A stretch of DNA of 46,586 bases from an uncultured Lachnospiraceae bacterium (lineage in GTDB: Bacteria; Bacillota; Clostridia; Lachnospirales; Lachnospiraceae). The stretch lies in NCBI GenBank assembly GCA_902774725.1, contig CACYJP010000020.1, positions 1-46,586 on the forward strand. Reading direction: 5' to 3'. Shown here in pieces: positions 1 to 7,791 of this stretch. Numbering within the stretch: position 1 is the stretch's first letter; every line of letters starts with the position of its first letter. The notes beneath the pieces are model-generated. The model was not told the origin of the DNA. It saw only the letters and a list, made by a program, of their open reading frames with translations, and did no database searches. The position numbers and the translations under genes are program-made.

Positions 1-2198
1 TCCGGCATAGCAACTTTTCCATAAATCCCATCAGTCTCATAAGAAAGATCCGTCATTGTATTCTCGCTCAAAACATCATATAATTTTTTGAAGTTTTGAG
101 TATCCCATACTGCAATCTTAACATCATCATACTCTCCAAGATTGAGAGTCCTTTGAACATAGTAGTAAAGAATCTGAGGTTCTCCTTTTACTGCTGTTCC
201 GATATACTCAGGTGCCTGTGCTATCTGCATATATAGTGCCCCCTCTATATCACTATTTATGTAGAACGTATAAAGAGCATTTCCTTCAGAATCCTCTTCA
301 ACCATGTAATAGCTTCCCTCATCACCCAGCTCTTCTTCCGAATTAACTCTGCTTATCTCTACATCGTTATATATATCGCCTGTTCCAAATGCATTTGCAA
401 AAGCATTATCTCTTTCAAAAACCGAATAATAATTGGTATATGACTGTGACTTTTCATTCCATTCTTTTAGTTTACTACTATCTATTACAATACCAAGAGG
501 CAGATAATAAGGATTTTCATATAGCACTACATTTCCTTCCTTATCTACTGGAACATATGGAGATATAGCTTCATACTTTTCTGAATTCGCTGTATGATAC
601 TTAACATGCAACATCATATCTGAGAGTGGCGAACCAGTTGAATAATACGTTATATTTTGTGAGAATAGCATTCCCCATCTATAATAAAGATCAAAATGCT
701 GTTTGTAGCTTGCAGAAGTATAAAAGCTAAGAGAATGTGTTCCCGTCATATATGAGATATTCTGGTCAAAATTCTCACCCGGACGCTCGGTAATAACAAA
801 CGGAGTTTTCATATCAGGGTGTCGTTTTGTAAGTTTCTCTGTGTTTTCTATAAACTCAAGCTCCGACTTACTACCATTATATGAAATGGATGATTTAATT
901 GTGGGAACTGAACTGATGATATAAGAAATCGTATTATTGTTAGGTAATTCTTTTTTTCCCATTCCGATCAGATAAGTAATAGTCAGAATTAATGAAACCG
1001 CTATCACGCCAATCATCAAAGCCTTTTTATTAATGCTTTCAAGTCGTATAACAACTTCGTATACCATTAGCATTATGAAAAACATAAAAAAGACTGAAAA
1101 CCTGTTCGGAACCTGCCATTGATAGTGAAAGCCGTGAAAAACATAATTAATAAACTGATTATCAAAACCAAGATATATGATCAAAACAACGGCCACATAT
1201 TTGATTCTGGTCCAAATATCTATATCCTTAAGAAGCATATATGCAGGAATCAATAAAAGAATAAAAATACCACAATAAAGATTTGCTCGATATTCGAACG
1301 TTGATGTTGTCATTCCTTTATTCGCAACTCTATAATCAAATAAAGGTGCAAAAATAGAACTGAACCATTTAAGTAGACTAGGTGTCGTCCCATCACCGCT
1401 AATATATGGTGAATTTCTGGTTTTCAAAAAGTACGGAATAAGAAACGCGGCTGCAAGTCCGGCCGAAAAAATCGACGACACGCCAAAACGAACTAAATTA
1501 ACTATAAATCCCTTAAAGCTATTATGCTTCTGCATAACAAAGTAAATGACTGCAAAAATACATAGAATAAATGCATAGTATGCGTCTGTAGCCATAAAAT
1601 AAGCTAAAAGTAATATGTAAAGCTTTGACTTCTTATCATATACAAGCTTCTCAATTCCAAGGAATATCAAAGGAATAAAAATAAGATACTTAAAGCAATA
1701 GATAAAATAGCCTATAGAGTATGCCGAAAGAACATAGCCAAGACCAAACAGTATAAGTCTCGGATCCTTTTTATCCATTACCCTACCATTTCTTCTATGT
1801 GTGAGGTAATAAACAAATACAGGACCTGCTGCTACATAGTTCACAAAAAAATACATAAAAAAAACTGTAATGAACAGTGCTTTCGGTGTAAAGAAATAAA
1901 TAATATATAGCCACGGTCTGAGAATAAGGAAATTATCATAATTATCGAATGCAAGACCGACACTATAGTTTAAGGAATCAAAATATGTTCCTTTCTTTAC
2001 ACTTCTTACAGTATCAACATATTTCGAATAATTCTGAATAAAACCATTTCCCTTCAGTGGAAAATTATCGCCGAAGGGCTGGACATTATCAAGTATCATC
2101 GCAAGCACCATAACTAACGATGCCACTAAAATAACTGTGATATAGACATAGTTATTCTTTATAAAATCTATAACTTTTTTCTTGTAACTGTTTTCCAT
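1..2198 (-). CDS. YfhO-family multi-spanning membrane protein (C-terminus cut by window edge)
   Basis: My own translation of the minus strand gives an open frame from the ATG at 2198 to the window edge, about 732 codons with no stop. It begins MENSYKKKVIDFIKNNY, followed by a first membrane helix, an extracytoplasmic loop with the motif GNGFIQNY, and about a dozen further hydrophobic segments. A large soluble C-terminal part follows. The AAGGGAAGAG ribosome site is well placed. The layout matches the YfhO family (GT-C-like), known from Bacillus subtilis to transfer sugars from an undecaprenyl-phosphate carrier onto wall polymers. It is visibly related to the C-terminal half of the 1663-residue protein at 13424 (GDGLSQSY loop, 'HGFH' and 'VPNR' segments). 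It lies downstream of a CsbB/GtrB-like glycosyltransferase, its expected partner. The substrate is unknown. Confidence 0.85.
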   Translation of the reverse strand, partial: MENSYKKKVIDFIKNNYVYITVILVASLVMVLAMILDNVQPFGDNFPLKGNGFIQNYSKYVDTVRSVKKGTYFDSLNYSVGLAFDNYDNFLILRPWLYIIYFFTPKALFITVFFMYFFVNYVAAGPVFVYYLTHRRNGRVMDKKDPRLILFGLGYVLSAYSIGYFIYCFKYLIFIPLIFLGIEKLVYDKKSKLYILLLAYFMATDAYYAFILCIFAVIYFVMQKHNSFKGFIVNLVRFGVSSIFSAGLAAAFLIPYFLKTRNSPYISGDGTTPSLLKWFSSIFAPLFDYRVANKGMTTSTFEYRANLYCGIFILLLIPAYMLLKDIDIWTRIKYVAVVLIIYLGFDNQFINYVFHGFHYQWQVPNRFSVFFMFFIMLMVYEVVIRLESINKKALMIGVIAVSLILTITYLIGMGKKELPNNNTISYIISSVPTIKSSISYNGSKSELEFIENTEKLTKRHPDMKTPFVITERPGENFDQNISYMTGTHSLSFYTSASYKQHFDLYYRWGMLFSQNITYYSTGSPLSDMMLHVKYHTANSEKYEAISPYVPVDKEGNVVLYENPYYLPLGIVIDSSKLKEWNEKSQSYTNYYSVFERDNAFANAFGTGDIYNDVEISRVNSEEELGDEGSYYMVEEDSEGNALYTFYINSDIEGALYMQIAQAPEYIGTAVKGEPQILYYYVQRTLNLGEYDDVKIAVWDTQNFKKLYDVLSENTMTDLSYETDGIYGKVAMP

Positions 2199-2243
2199 AA
2201 CTCTTCCCTTAATGCCAAGTACTTATTCTGTAAATATTATTTT

Positions 2244-2271
2244 AATATAGATTATTCAAATCATTTATCAA
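2244..2271 (-). promoter_or_regulatory. possible promoter for the YfhO gene
   Basis: On the minus strand TTGATA (2271-2266) and TATATT (2249-2244) are separated by 16 bases. They sit across the legB stop codon and about 50 bases before the YfhO start. Each box matches the sigma-A consensus at five of six positions. Chance matches are common in DNA this AT-rich, so this is tentative. It would let the YfhO gene be transcribed apart from the sugar operon. Confidence 0.35.
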
Positions 2272-3248
2272 ACATTATATATATCTGTTTTATATTTGTT
2301 AAGATTTTCAGATATAAACTTTATTGTGTTTTCCAGCCCGCTATCTATGTCATATACAGGCTTCCACTCTGTTAATTCTATAATTTTTTTATTACAGCCA
2401 AGCAGTCTGTTAACCTCACTCTTTTCAGGTCTAAGTCTGTTGTCATCACATATGATACGAGCATTAGGGTTTATTTTCTCGATAAGCTTTGCAGCCAGAC
2501 TTCCAATAGATATCTCCTTCTGGGAAGCTATATTGATTTCCTCTCCGACTGTTTTATCAGATCTATATATCTCAATAAATCCATTTACTGTATCCTTTAC
2601 ATAATTGAAATCTCTGGTCGGCGTTAAAGAACCAAGCTTTATCTCTTCTTTTCCCGATAAAAGTTGCATAATAATAGTCGGAATTACAGCTCTTGCTGAC
2701 TGTCTCGGACCATACGTATTAAATGGTCTTACTATTGTTACAGGCAATTCAAAGCTTCTGAAAAACGACTCTGCAAGGCGATCCGCACCGATCTTCGTTG
2801 CAGAATAAGGTGATTGTCCCTGGAAAGGATGATTCTCATCTATTGGAACATATTTAGCCGTTCCATATACTTCTGATGTTGAAGTAACAAGAACTCTAGT
2901 ATTATCAAAGTCCCTTGCTGCCTGAAGAACATTAAGCGTTCCCTTTATATTTGTATCAACATATGCGTCTGGAGCAACATAACTAAAAGGAATGGCAATA
3001 AGTGCTGCGAGATGAAATACACTGTCACAGCCCTTTAATGCATTTCTGATTGCATTAGGATCACGAACATCACCTGCCACTATTTCTATCTGATTTAATA
3101 TATCCTTTTCAAATGTATCAAGCCATCCCCAAGTATTGAAGGAATTATACATAACAAAGGCTTTTACATCATAGCCCTTTTTTACTAATTCCTCAACCAA
3201 ATGACTTCCTATAAATCCATCAGCACCTGTTACAAGTATTTTTCCCAT
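2268..3248 (-). CDS. legB: LegB-type NAD-dependent nucleotide-sugar 4,6-dehydratase
   Basis: An extended SDR of 326 residues. The N-terminal NAD-binding motif is TGADGFIG, the catalytic set is TSTSEVYG plus the SPYSATK (YxxxK) motif, and VRPFNTYGPRQSARAVIP lies in the substrate region. The 'YNSFNTWGWLD' stretch near residue 34 is characteristic of LegB-like dehydratases. In Campylobacter these convert GDP-GlcNAc to the 4-keto-6-deoxy sugar, the first committed step to legionaminic acid. That substrate is carried over from the family, not shown here. The gene lies two genes downstream of a PtmE-like nucleotidyltransferase (with GT2 and the acetyltransferase between), and NeuB/NeuC homologues are in the same operon, which supports the assignment. 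The usual next enzyme, the LegC aminotransferase, is not in the window. UDP-glucose 4-epimerase is a less likely alternative. Confidence 0.82.
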   Translation of the reverse strand: MGKILVTGADGFIGSHLVEELVKKGYDVKAFVMYNSFNTWGWLDTFEKDILNQIEIVAGDVRDPNAIRNALKGCDSVFHLAALIAIPFSYVAPDAYVDTNIKGTLNVLQAARDFDNTRVLVTSTSEVYGTAKYVPIDENHPFQGQSPYSATKIGADRLAESFFRSFELPVTIVRPFNTYGPRQSARAVIPTIIMQLLSGKEEIKLGSLTPTRDFNYVKDTVNGFIEIYRSDKTVGEEINIASQKEISIGSLAAKLIEKINPNARIICDDNRLRPEKSEVNRLLGCNKKIIELTEWKPVYDIDSGLENTIKFISENLNKYKTDIYNV

Positions 3249-3263
3249 TATACATTCCTCTCA

Positions 3264-3953
3264 CTAAATTATATCTCTGAAATAATTCTGCGCCATACAC
3301 TTTTCCTTTGACCTGGTTTTTATTATGGTTTTTCCATTATTATCCCTAAGCACAACACTATCATCGGGAATCTCCATATCATACACCAACGCATCGACGC
3401 TAAGTGAAACCCTGTCACCTATCCTCTTATTTCCAATTATTTTAGCTCCAGCTCCAAGAAATACGCCCTTTCCTATTTCAGGGGCCGGACTACCATCAGG
3501 ATTCTGATCAGTGTTAATTGTAACATTATGAAAGATAACCAAATAGTCATTGTAAACGGCATTTCCGATGATTGAACCTATTGGGTGACCAAGAAAAAAA
3601 TGGTCAGGTAGTTTACATTTATAGGATAGGAAAAAACCATTTAATAACCTGTTCAATCCCAAAACCTTATCACATATCGCCTTATTCTCTGACAGATTCC
3701 AAAGACTATTTGAAAAAAAATAAAGGAACTGTGCATACTGATCAGCATGAAGGTGTGAAAAAAAGGTATCTCCCTTATCATTACTGTAAGAAGGAAATGT
3801 AATACACTTAAAACAATGCTCAAGCCTTTCAAGGCCTAGTTCTAAAGCTGCATCTATATCATTTCCGCTCATATGAATATTATCAGGAAAAAATGTGTCT
3901 AACTGCTTCGCCAGATAATTCTTTAATTCTTCCTTTGTTATTTGAGTCTCCAT
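3264..3953 (-). CDS. serine acetyltransferase-like hexapeptide-repeat acyltransferase
   Basis: A protein of 229 residues with an alpha-helical N-terminal half and a C-terminal left-handed beta-helix of the CysE type. The stretch FLGHPIGSIIG...VIFHNVTI corresponds to the catalytic/acceptor region, followed by the hexapeptide turns GKGVFLGAGAKIIG and the usual closing 'IPDDSVV'. True serine acetyltransferases feed cysteine synthesis. Here the gene sits between a glycosyltransferase and legB with no cysteine gene nearby, so a sugar O- or N-acetyltransferase role is more likely. It starts about 20 bases after the out-of-frame tail of the GT2 gene, with an AAAGGGATAG ribosome site. The acceptor cannot be read from the sequence. 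Confidence 0.75.
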   Translation of the reverse strand: METQITKEELKNYLAKQLDTFFPDNIHMSGNDIDAALELGLERLEHCFKCITFPSYSNDKGDTFFSHLHADQYAQFLYFFSNSLWNLSENKAICDKVLGLNRLLNGFFLSYKCKLPDHFFLGHPIGSIIGNAVYNDYLVIFHNVTINTDQNPDGSPAPEIGKGVFLGAGAKIIGNKRIGDRVSLSVDALVYDMEIPDDSVVLRDNNGKTIIKTRSKEKCMAQNYFRDII

Positions 3954-3972
3954 TTGTCTATCCCTTTTTTTG

Positions 3973-4032
3973 TTATATTATTTCATCTTGCCTTGCTTTT
4001 TCTTCATTGAAATTCAGTCTTTCTTTTTCAAC
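3973..4032 (-). pseudogene. out-of-frame C-terminal tail of the GT2 glycosyltransferase
   Basis: Immediately downstream, and overlapping the stop of the GT2 gene, the next reading frame encodes 19 residues beginning VEKERLNF and ending at a TAA. Intact GtrB/CsbB-type glycosyltransferases commonly end with a short tail such as 'RPLVIEKERINF' after their second membrane helix. This piece therefore looks like the real tail, separated from the body by loss of the second helix and a change of frame. It has no start codon of its own and would not be translated. Confidence 0.7.
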
Positions 4033-4834
4033 AAGTCAGTGTAGCCATGCCCGCTTCGTAGCTGTTCCAATACATAAGCTTTAATACAACATTGAAGATA
4101 GCAATAATAAAGCTGAGAATTGCGACAATAAGACCTAAATATGTTCCGAGTCTTAGTGGAACCCTTGAAGTATTTACTATATCATTAATAGCAACATTCA
4201 TATATTTAAAAAAAGAATAGCTTGATTTACCGGCTCTTCTAAGAGGCTGATGATATTCAACAAATGCAACTTCATATCCAAATTCAGATATCATATTTCT
4301 GAAATTAGGCGTAGGTCCGGAATACTCTCTGAGATAATCCATAACCTCCTTATCATAGAGTCCGAATCCTGTAACATTTTCATACTGTTCATTATCTGAC
4401 AACTTCTTAATTGTTTTATAATAGAGCTTTCTGATTCTGAACATCGACGTCTTTTCATCACTACTGGTTTTTTTACCCCAGACAACCTTGTTTCCCTCTT
4501 CCCATCTTCGAATAAATTCAGGAATCATTTCAGGAGGATCCTGAAAATCAGCAGCAAAGCATATAGAACAATCTCCTGTCGTCTGAAAAAAACCATATGA
4601 GCCTGATCTGGAAGGACCAAAATTCTTAAGATTGAAGATTACCTTTACTCTCTTGTCTTTTGCTGCAATCTCTCGAAGTATTCTATCAGTACCATCTTTT
4701 GAGCAGTTATCAATGATTATATATTCATATTCATACTGAGGAATGGTCTTCATTATCTCAGTAACCTTCTCATAAAGAGGAAGTATATTGTCCTTTTCGT
4801 TAAAACAAGGCGTAAATAAACTTATTTTTTTCAT
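4028..4834 (-). CDS. CsbB/GtrB-like family 2 glycosyltransferase, C-terminally truncated
   Basis: 268 residues. The GT2 fold starts SLFTPCFNEKDNI, with 'IIIDNCSKDGT' (nucleotide/metal region), 'CFAADFQDPPEMI' (DXD-like QDPP) and 'EYHQPLRRAGKSSYSFFKYM', as in polyprenyl-phosphate glycosyltransferases (DPM1, GtrB, CsbB). The family normally ends in two membrane helices and a short basic tail, about 310-320 residues. Here the first helix (LGTYLGLIVAILSFIIAIFNVVLKLMYW, around 230-257) is intact, but the protein stops at AGMATLTC. The second helix is missing and the usual tail is found out of frame at 3973-4032. The catalytic domain is complete, so activity is possible. It overlaps the ptmE-like gene by ATGA. 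Its role would be to load a sugar onto undecaprenyl phosphate for the YfhO protein encoded downstream. Confidence 0.85.
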   Translation of the reverse strand: MKKISLFTPCFNEKDNILPLYEKVTEIMKTIPQYEYEYIIIDNCSKDGTDRILREIAAKDKRVKVIFNLKNFGPSRSGSYGFFQTTGDCSICFAADFQDPPEMIPEFIRRWEEGNKVVWGKKTSSDEKTSMFRIRKLYYKTIKKLSDNEQYENVTGFGLYDKEVMDYLREYSGPTPNFRNMISEFGYEVAFVEYHQPLRRAGKSSYSFFKYMNVAINDIVNTSRVPLRLGTYLGLIVAILSFIIAIFNVVLKLMYWNSYEAGMATLTC

Positions 4835-5865
4835 ATACCCAACCTTCTTTTCATATCTTCCATTTCAGTAAACTGTCCCATATCCATCCAAGAACGTTCT
4901 GATACCGGATACGCACCTACATTTTCTCCACTTTCAATTAATCTCTTTGCAAGATCCGGAAGATGAATAAACTCATTTTCCTTAATTGCATCAATTACTT
5001 CAGGTTCCATTAGGTATAGTCCGGTATTCACCATAAATGAATAATCAGGTTTTTCGCGCATCTCAGTTATATAACCATCCGAATCAGTTTTAACAACTCC
5101 ATAAGGGATAATAACATTTTTCATAGAACATACAAATGTTATCTTATTAGAACTTTTCTCATGATTCCTTACAATACTGCTGAAATCGGTATCGATTAAG
5201 ATATCACAATTTGAAAGGAAAAACTTAGAGTCAACCTTATCCCTGATAAGCTTAAGTCCACCGCCTGTACCTAAGAATTCATCCTCTTCAACATACTCAA
5301 TTTCATAGTCCTTCTTTATATCATCCAGATATGATCTGATCATATTGGACTTATAATTAAGAATCATAATGACCCTTTTACATCCAAATCTGGTAAAGCT
5401 GCCAATTATCCTTTCCGTTATAGTTTCTTCTCCAATTGGCATAAGTGGTTTGGGAAGTATTTTTGTATATGGGTAAAGTCTGCTTCCCTTTCCTCCTGCC
5501 ATTATCACGAGTGGTATATCCGAAAGACTATTATTGTAATTATTGTTGAGGTTTTCAAAGTCAACTACTCTTACCAAATGTCCTTCATTATCAACAATAG
5601 GATAAATAAGCCTTATTCTGTCTTTTCTCTCTTCATATATCTCTCCTTCAGAATAGAACAGCTTCGGTGTCTTATTCATAGCAAGAGTGATGTTATCAGA
5701 CAACTGACCATTCCTCATAAAGAACGACCTCATATCACCATTAGTAAATAGTCCGATAACCTTTTTTTCCTTATCAATTACAACTACACCCTTGATTAGC
5801 TCCTTCTCCATTTTTTCAATTGTCTGTTTAACAGTAAACTCATTATCAACTATATATTTTTCCAT
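4831..5865 (-). CDS. PtmE-like CBS-domain sugar-phosphate nucleotidyltransferase
   Basis: 344 residues with two parts. Residues 1 to about 112 form a CBS-type regulatory module ('VVVIDKEKKVIGLFTNGDMR', 'IYPIVDNEGHLVRVVD'). Residues from about 117 form a nucleotidyltransferase with the signature MAGGKGSRLYPYTKILPKPL, the 'FLGTGGGL' loop, 'NCDILIDTD' (metal-binding Asp) and 'MREKPDYSFMVNTGLY'. This arrangement is that of Campylobacter PtmE, a glucosamine-1-phosphate guanylyltransferase that starts the GDP-linked legionaminic acid route. The presence of legB nearby supports this, but the nucleotide (GTP, UTP or CTP) cannot be decided from sequence alone. It lies 10 bases after the Gfo/Idh gene and overlaps the GT2 gene by four bases. 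Confidence 0.8.
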   Translation of the reverse strand: MEKYIVDNEFTVKQTIEKMEKELIKGVVVIDKEKKVIGLFTNGDMRSFFMRNGQLSDNITLAMNKTPKLFYSEGEIYEERKDRIRLIYPIVDNEGHLVRVVDFENLNNNYNNSLSDIPLVIMAGGKGSRLYPYTKILPKPLMPIGEETITERIIGSFTRFGCKRVIMILNYKSNMIRSYLDDIKKDYEIEYVEEDEFLGTGGGLKLIRDKVDSKFFLSNCDILIDTDFSSIVRNHEKSSNKITFVCSMKNVIIPYGVVKTDSDGYITEMREKPDYSFMVNTGLYLMEPEVIDAIKENEFIHLPDLAKRLIESGENVGAYPVSERSWMDMGQFTEMEDMKRRLGI

Positions 5866-5875
5866 TTTTGCCCCA

Positions 5876-6793
5876 TTACATAGCCGTTAGTCTCATAACT
5901 CTTACAGCATTATCTATATCATTAATATTTTCAACCTTACCACTTACCAGTTCAAGAAAATACTCCATCTCTCTTATATATTTGTCATTAGGCTCTTCCT
6001 TCGCCTCATAAATAATATCATTATTTCTCTTAATGATACTATTTATCAAGTCCACTGTATATACATAATCATTTGTAAATAGCTCACACTGCCTTCTTGG
6101 AAGACGTCCAAAATAATCCAAATGCAGTTCAACCGTCCGTTTTTTATCCTGCGCTATATATACTGCTATATCCTCACTATCTATTTCCAATTCAGAAATA
6201 GTAGAAGAAATACTGTATACCTTGTCAGGAAAACCAAAAAGAGCCGTAAGATAATCCCATTCATGTATAAGATCTATCCTTACACCACCACCCGCATCAG
6301 CATGCGCACTATAATTCTGCCTGTAATCAATTCCGGGACGCCAGTCAGGGAGAAATGTTGAACAAATCGAACGAACTGAGAAAACCTTTTCTAGATCTAC
6401 ATATTTTCCAATATTTCTGATAACACCCAGATGTCTGAGCGGACACGCAACATATATCAGTTTGTTTCTAGCAACAAAGGAATAATCTACATCAGGATTA
6501 TCAAAAACAGGTTTCTCAACAAAAAAATTATCCGATCTGTCATGAAGCATCTTAAGAGTATCAAAATGAAGAAATGTCGGATTTGTTATAAATATCATAT
6601 CATAGTCTTCACCTAGTTCTTCCACAGAGAAAACCTGCTTATCAAAGCTTATACCATCTAACGGACTATTAGAATTTCTAAACAAAACCGTCTCGAGAGA
6701 TATTCCTTTTTCTTTACATATCTTCTGAAGATTATTTATATGTCTTTTTCCTATTGAACCACTTCCGACAAAACAAACCTTCATATCCATCAC
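5876..6793 (-). CDS. Gfo/Idh/MocA-family sugar oxidoreductase (EKP motif present)
   Basis: 305 residues. The Rossmann motif VGSGSIGKRHI is at the N-terminus, 'FITNPTFLHFD' follows, and the family's EKP motif is seen in 'FFVEKPVF' (Lys is the usual catalytic/cofactor residue). The substrate-binding half contains 'FLPDWRPGIDYR' and 'AGGGVRIDLIHEWDY', where the Asp/His pair fits the usual catalytic positions. Enzymes of this family oxidise or reduce a sugar hydroxyl with NAD(P). This one and its upstream neighbour share the LPDWxPxxDYR motif and are probably paralogues. They overlap by ATGA, which suggests coupled translation and possibly a heteromeric enzyme. The substrate is unknown. Confidence 0.82.
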   Translation of the reverse strand: MMDMKVCFVGSGSIGKRHINNLQKICKEKGISLETVLFRNSNSPLDGISFDKQVFSVEELGEDYDMIFITNPTFLHFDTLKMLHDRSDNFFVEKPVFDNPDVDYSFVARNKLIYVACPLRHLGVIRNIGKYVDLEKVFSVRSICSTFLPDWRPGIDYRQNYSAHADAGGGVRIDLIHEWDYLTALFGFPDKVYSISSTISELEIDSEDIAVYIAQDKKRTVELHLDYFGRLPRRQCELFTNDYVYTVDLINSIIKRNNDIIYEAKEEPNDKYIREMEYFLELVSGKVENINDIDNAVRVMRLTAM

Positions 6794-7758
6794 TCCACAT
6801 TTTCAATCATATCAATAAGCTTTAAGACCATATCATCCTTTTTGAAATCATAAAGAGCAGCCGCTTTGCTCCCAGTTGCGTATTCAAAAAATGCTTCTAT
6901 CTCAGCTTTATATGCATTTTCAATTATATTGCTGCTGTATCCTTCTCTATGCTGAACATTTTCATAAACTCGGATATTTTCAAACTCTTTTTTATCCAAA
7001 TCAAAGTCTACAAGACTATCTGGTCGACCATCCCACTTAACATGCAGATTTTCATTATATACCTCCAGACTTCTTGTAGCATTTCTTGATACTACATCGA
7101 CTGCAATAAGCCCACGCGTTCCATTTTGATGAAGCACACTCAACATATAATTATCATTATAGCTTATTTCCAGCTCCGACATTTTATCAGCTAGAGTGTG
7201 AACGTCCTCTATCTCTCCAAATGCACGGATAAGCCAAGGAAATTCGATTGCCATTATCTCTCTACAACCGTTAGATTTATTATCACCAACAAAATACTTC
7301 CTATAATCTTCCCATGGATGCCAATCCGGAAGATACTGCCCTGTGTGATAGATATAATTAACTCTTTCACCACTGATTTTGTTGATTATCCATTTTATAT
7401 CATCTCTATACAGAAATGTTGATGAGAGGAATAGTTTATCTTCATTCTTAAATCTCTCATATCCATCTCTTACTAGGTTAAGTTCAGTGAAAACATACAC
7501 ATCTTTATCCAGTAAACATTCTATTATTGCTCGATGTGAAAGAGGTGATGTACATACAAAAACTGAATCAGGCTTCTCTTCATCAATTGCTTTGTTCAAA
7601 TCACCATATGTTTCAATTCCAAACTCTTCCAGGGCAGCTTTGCATCTTTCTGTATTAGAATCCACTCCATAGATTTCTATATCTTTATCTATTTCATTAA
7701 TAAGACGTATTCGTCTTTTCCCCATGGAACCAAGTCCAATAACAACTATTTTCATCAA
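6790..7758 (-). CDS. Gfo/Idh/MocA-family protein lacking the EKP lysine
   Basis: 322 residues with the Rossmann motif IGLGSMGKRRI and 'VFVCTSPLSHRAI', so the dinucleotide-binding half looks intact. Where the family has EKP this protein reads 'VFTELNLV', losing the lysine and the cis-proline. The 'YLPDWHPWEDYR' motif is shared with the following gene, and the C-terminal substrate domain is otherwise of normal size. It may be a partner subunit of the 305-residue protein, or an enzyme with altered chemistry. It follows the ThDP enzyme gene after a gap of about 33 bases. Confidence 0.78.
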   Translation of the reverse strand: MMKIVVIGLGSMGKRRIRLINEIDKDIEIYGVDSNTERCKAALEEFGIETYGDLNKAIDEEKPDSVFVCTSPLSHRAIIECLLDKDVYVFTELNLVRDGYERFKNEDKLFLSSTFLYRDDIKWIINKISGERVNYIYHTGQYLPDWHPWEDYRKYFVGDNKSNGCREIMAIEFPWLIRAFGEIEDVHTLADKMSELEISYNDNYMLSVLHQNGTRGLIAVDVVSRNATRSLEVYNENLHVKWDGRPDSLVDFDLDKKEFENIRVYENVQHREGYSSNIIENAYKAEIEAFFEYATGSKAAALYDFKKDDMVLKLIDMIENVE

Positions 7759-7791
7759 TAATCCCGCCTGTTATACGAATAATAGAATCGC

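Noticed and set aside
3264..3953. Housekeeping serine acetyltransferase (cysE)
   Set aside because: Fold and motif fit the family, but the gene lies inside a glycan operon with no cysteine-synthesis gene, so a sugar acetyltransferase is preferred.
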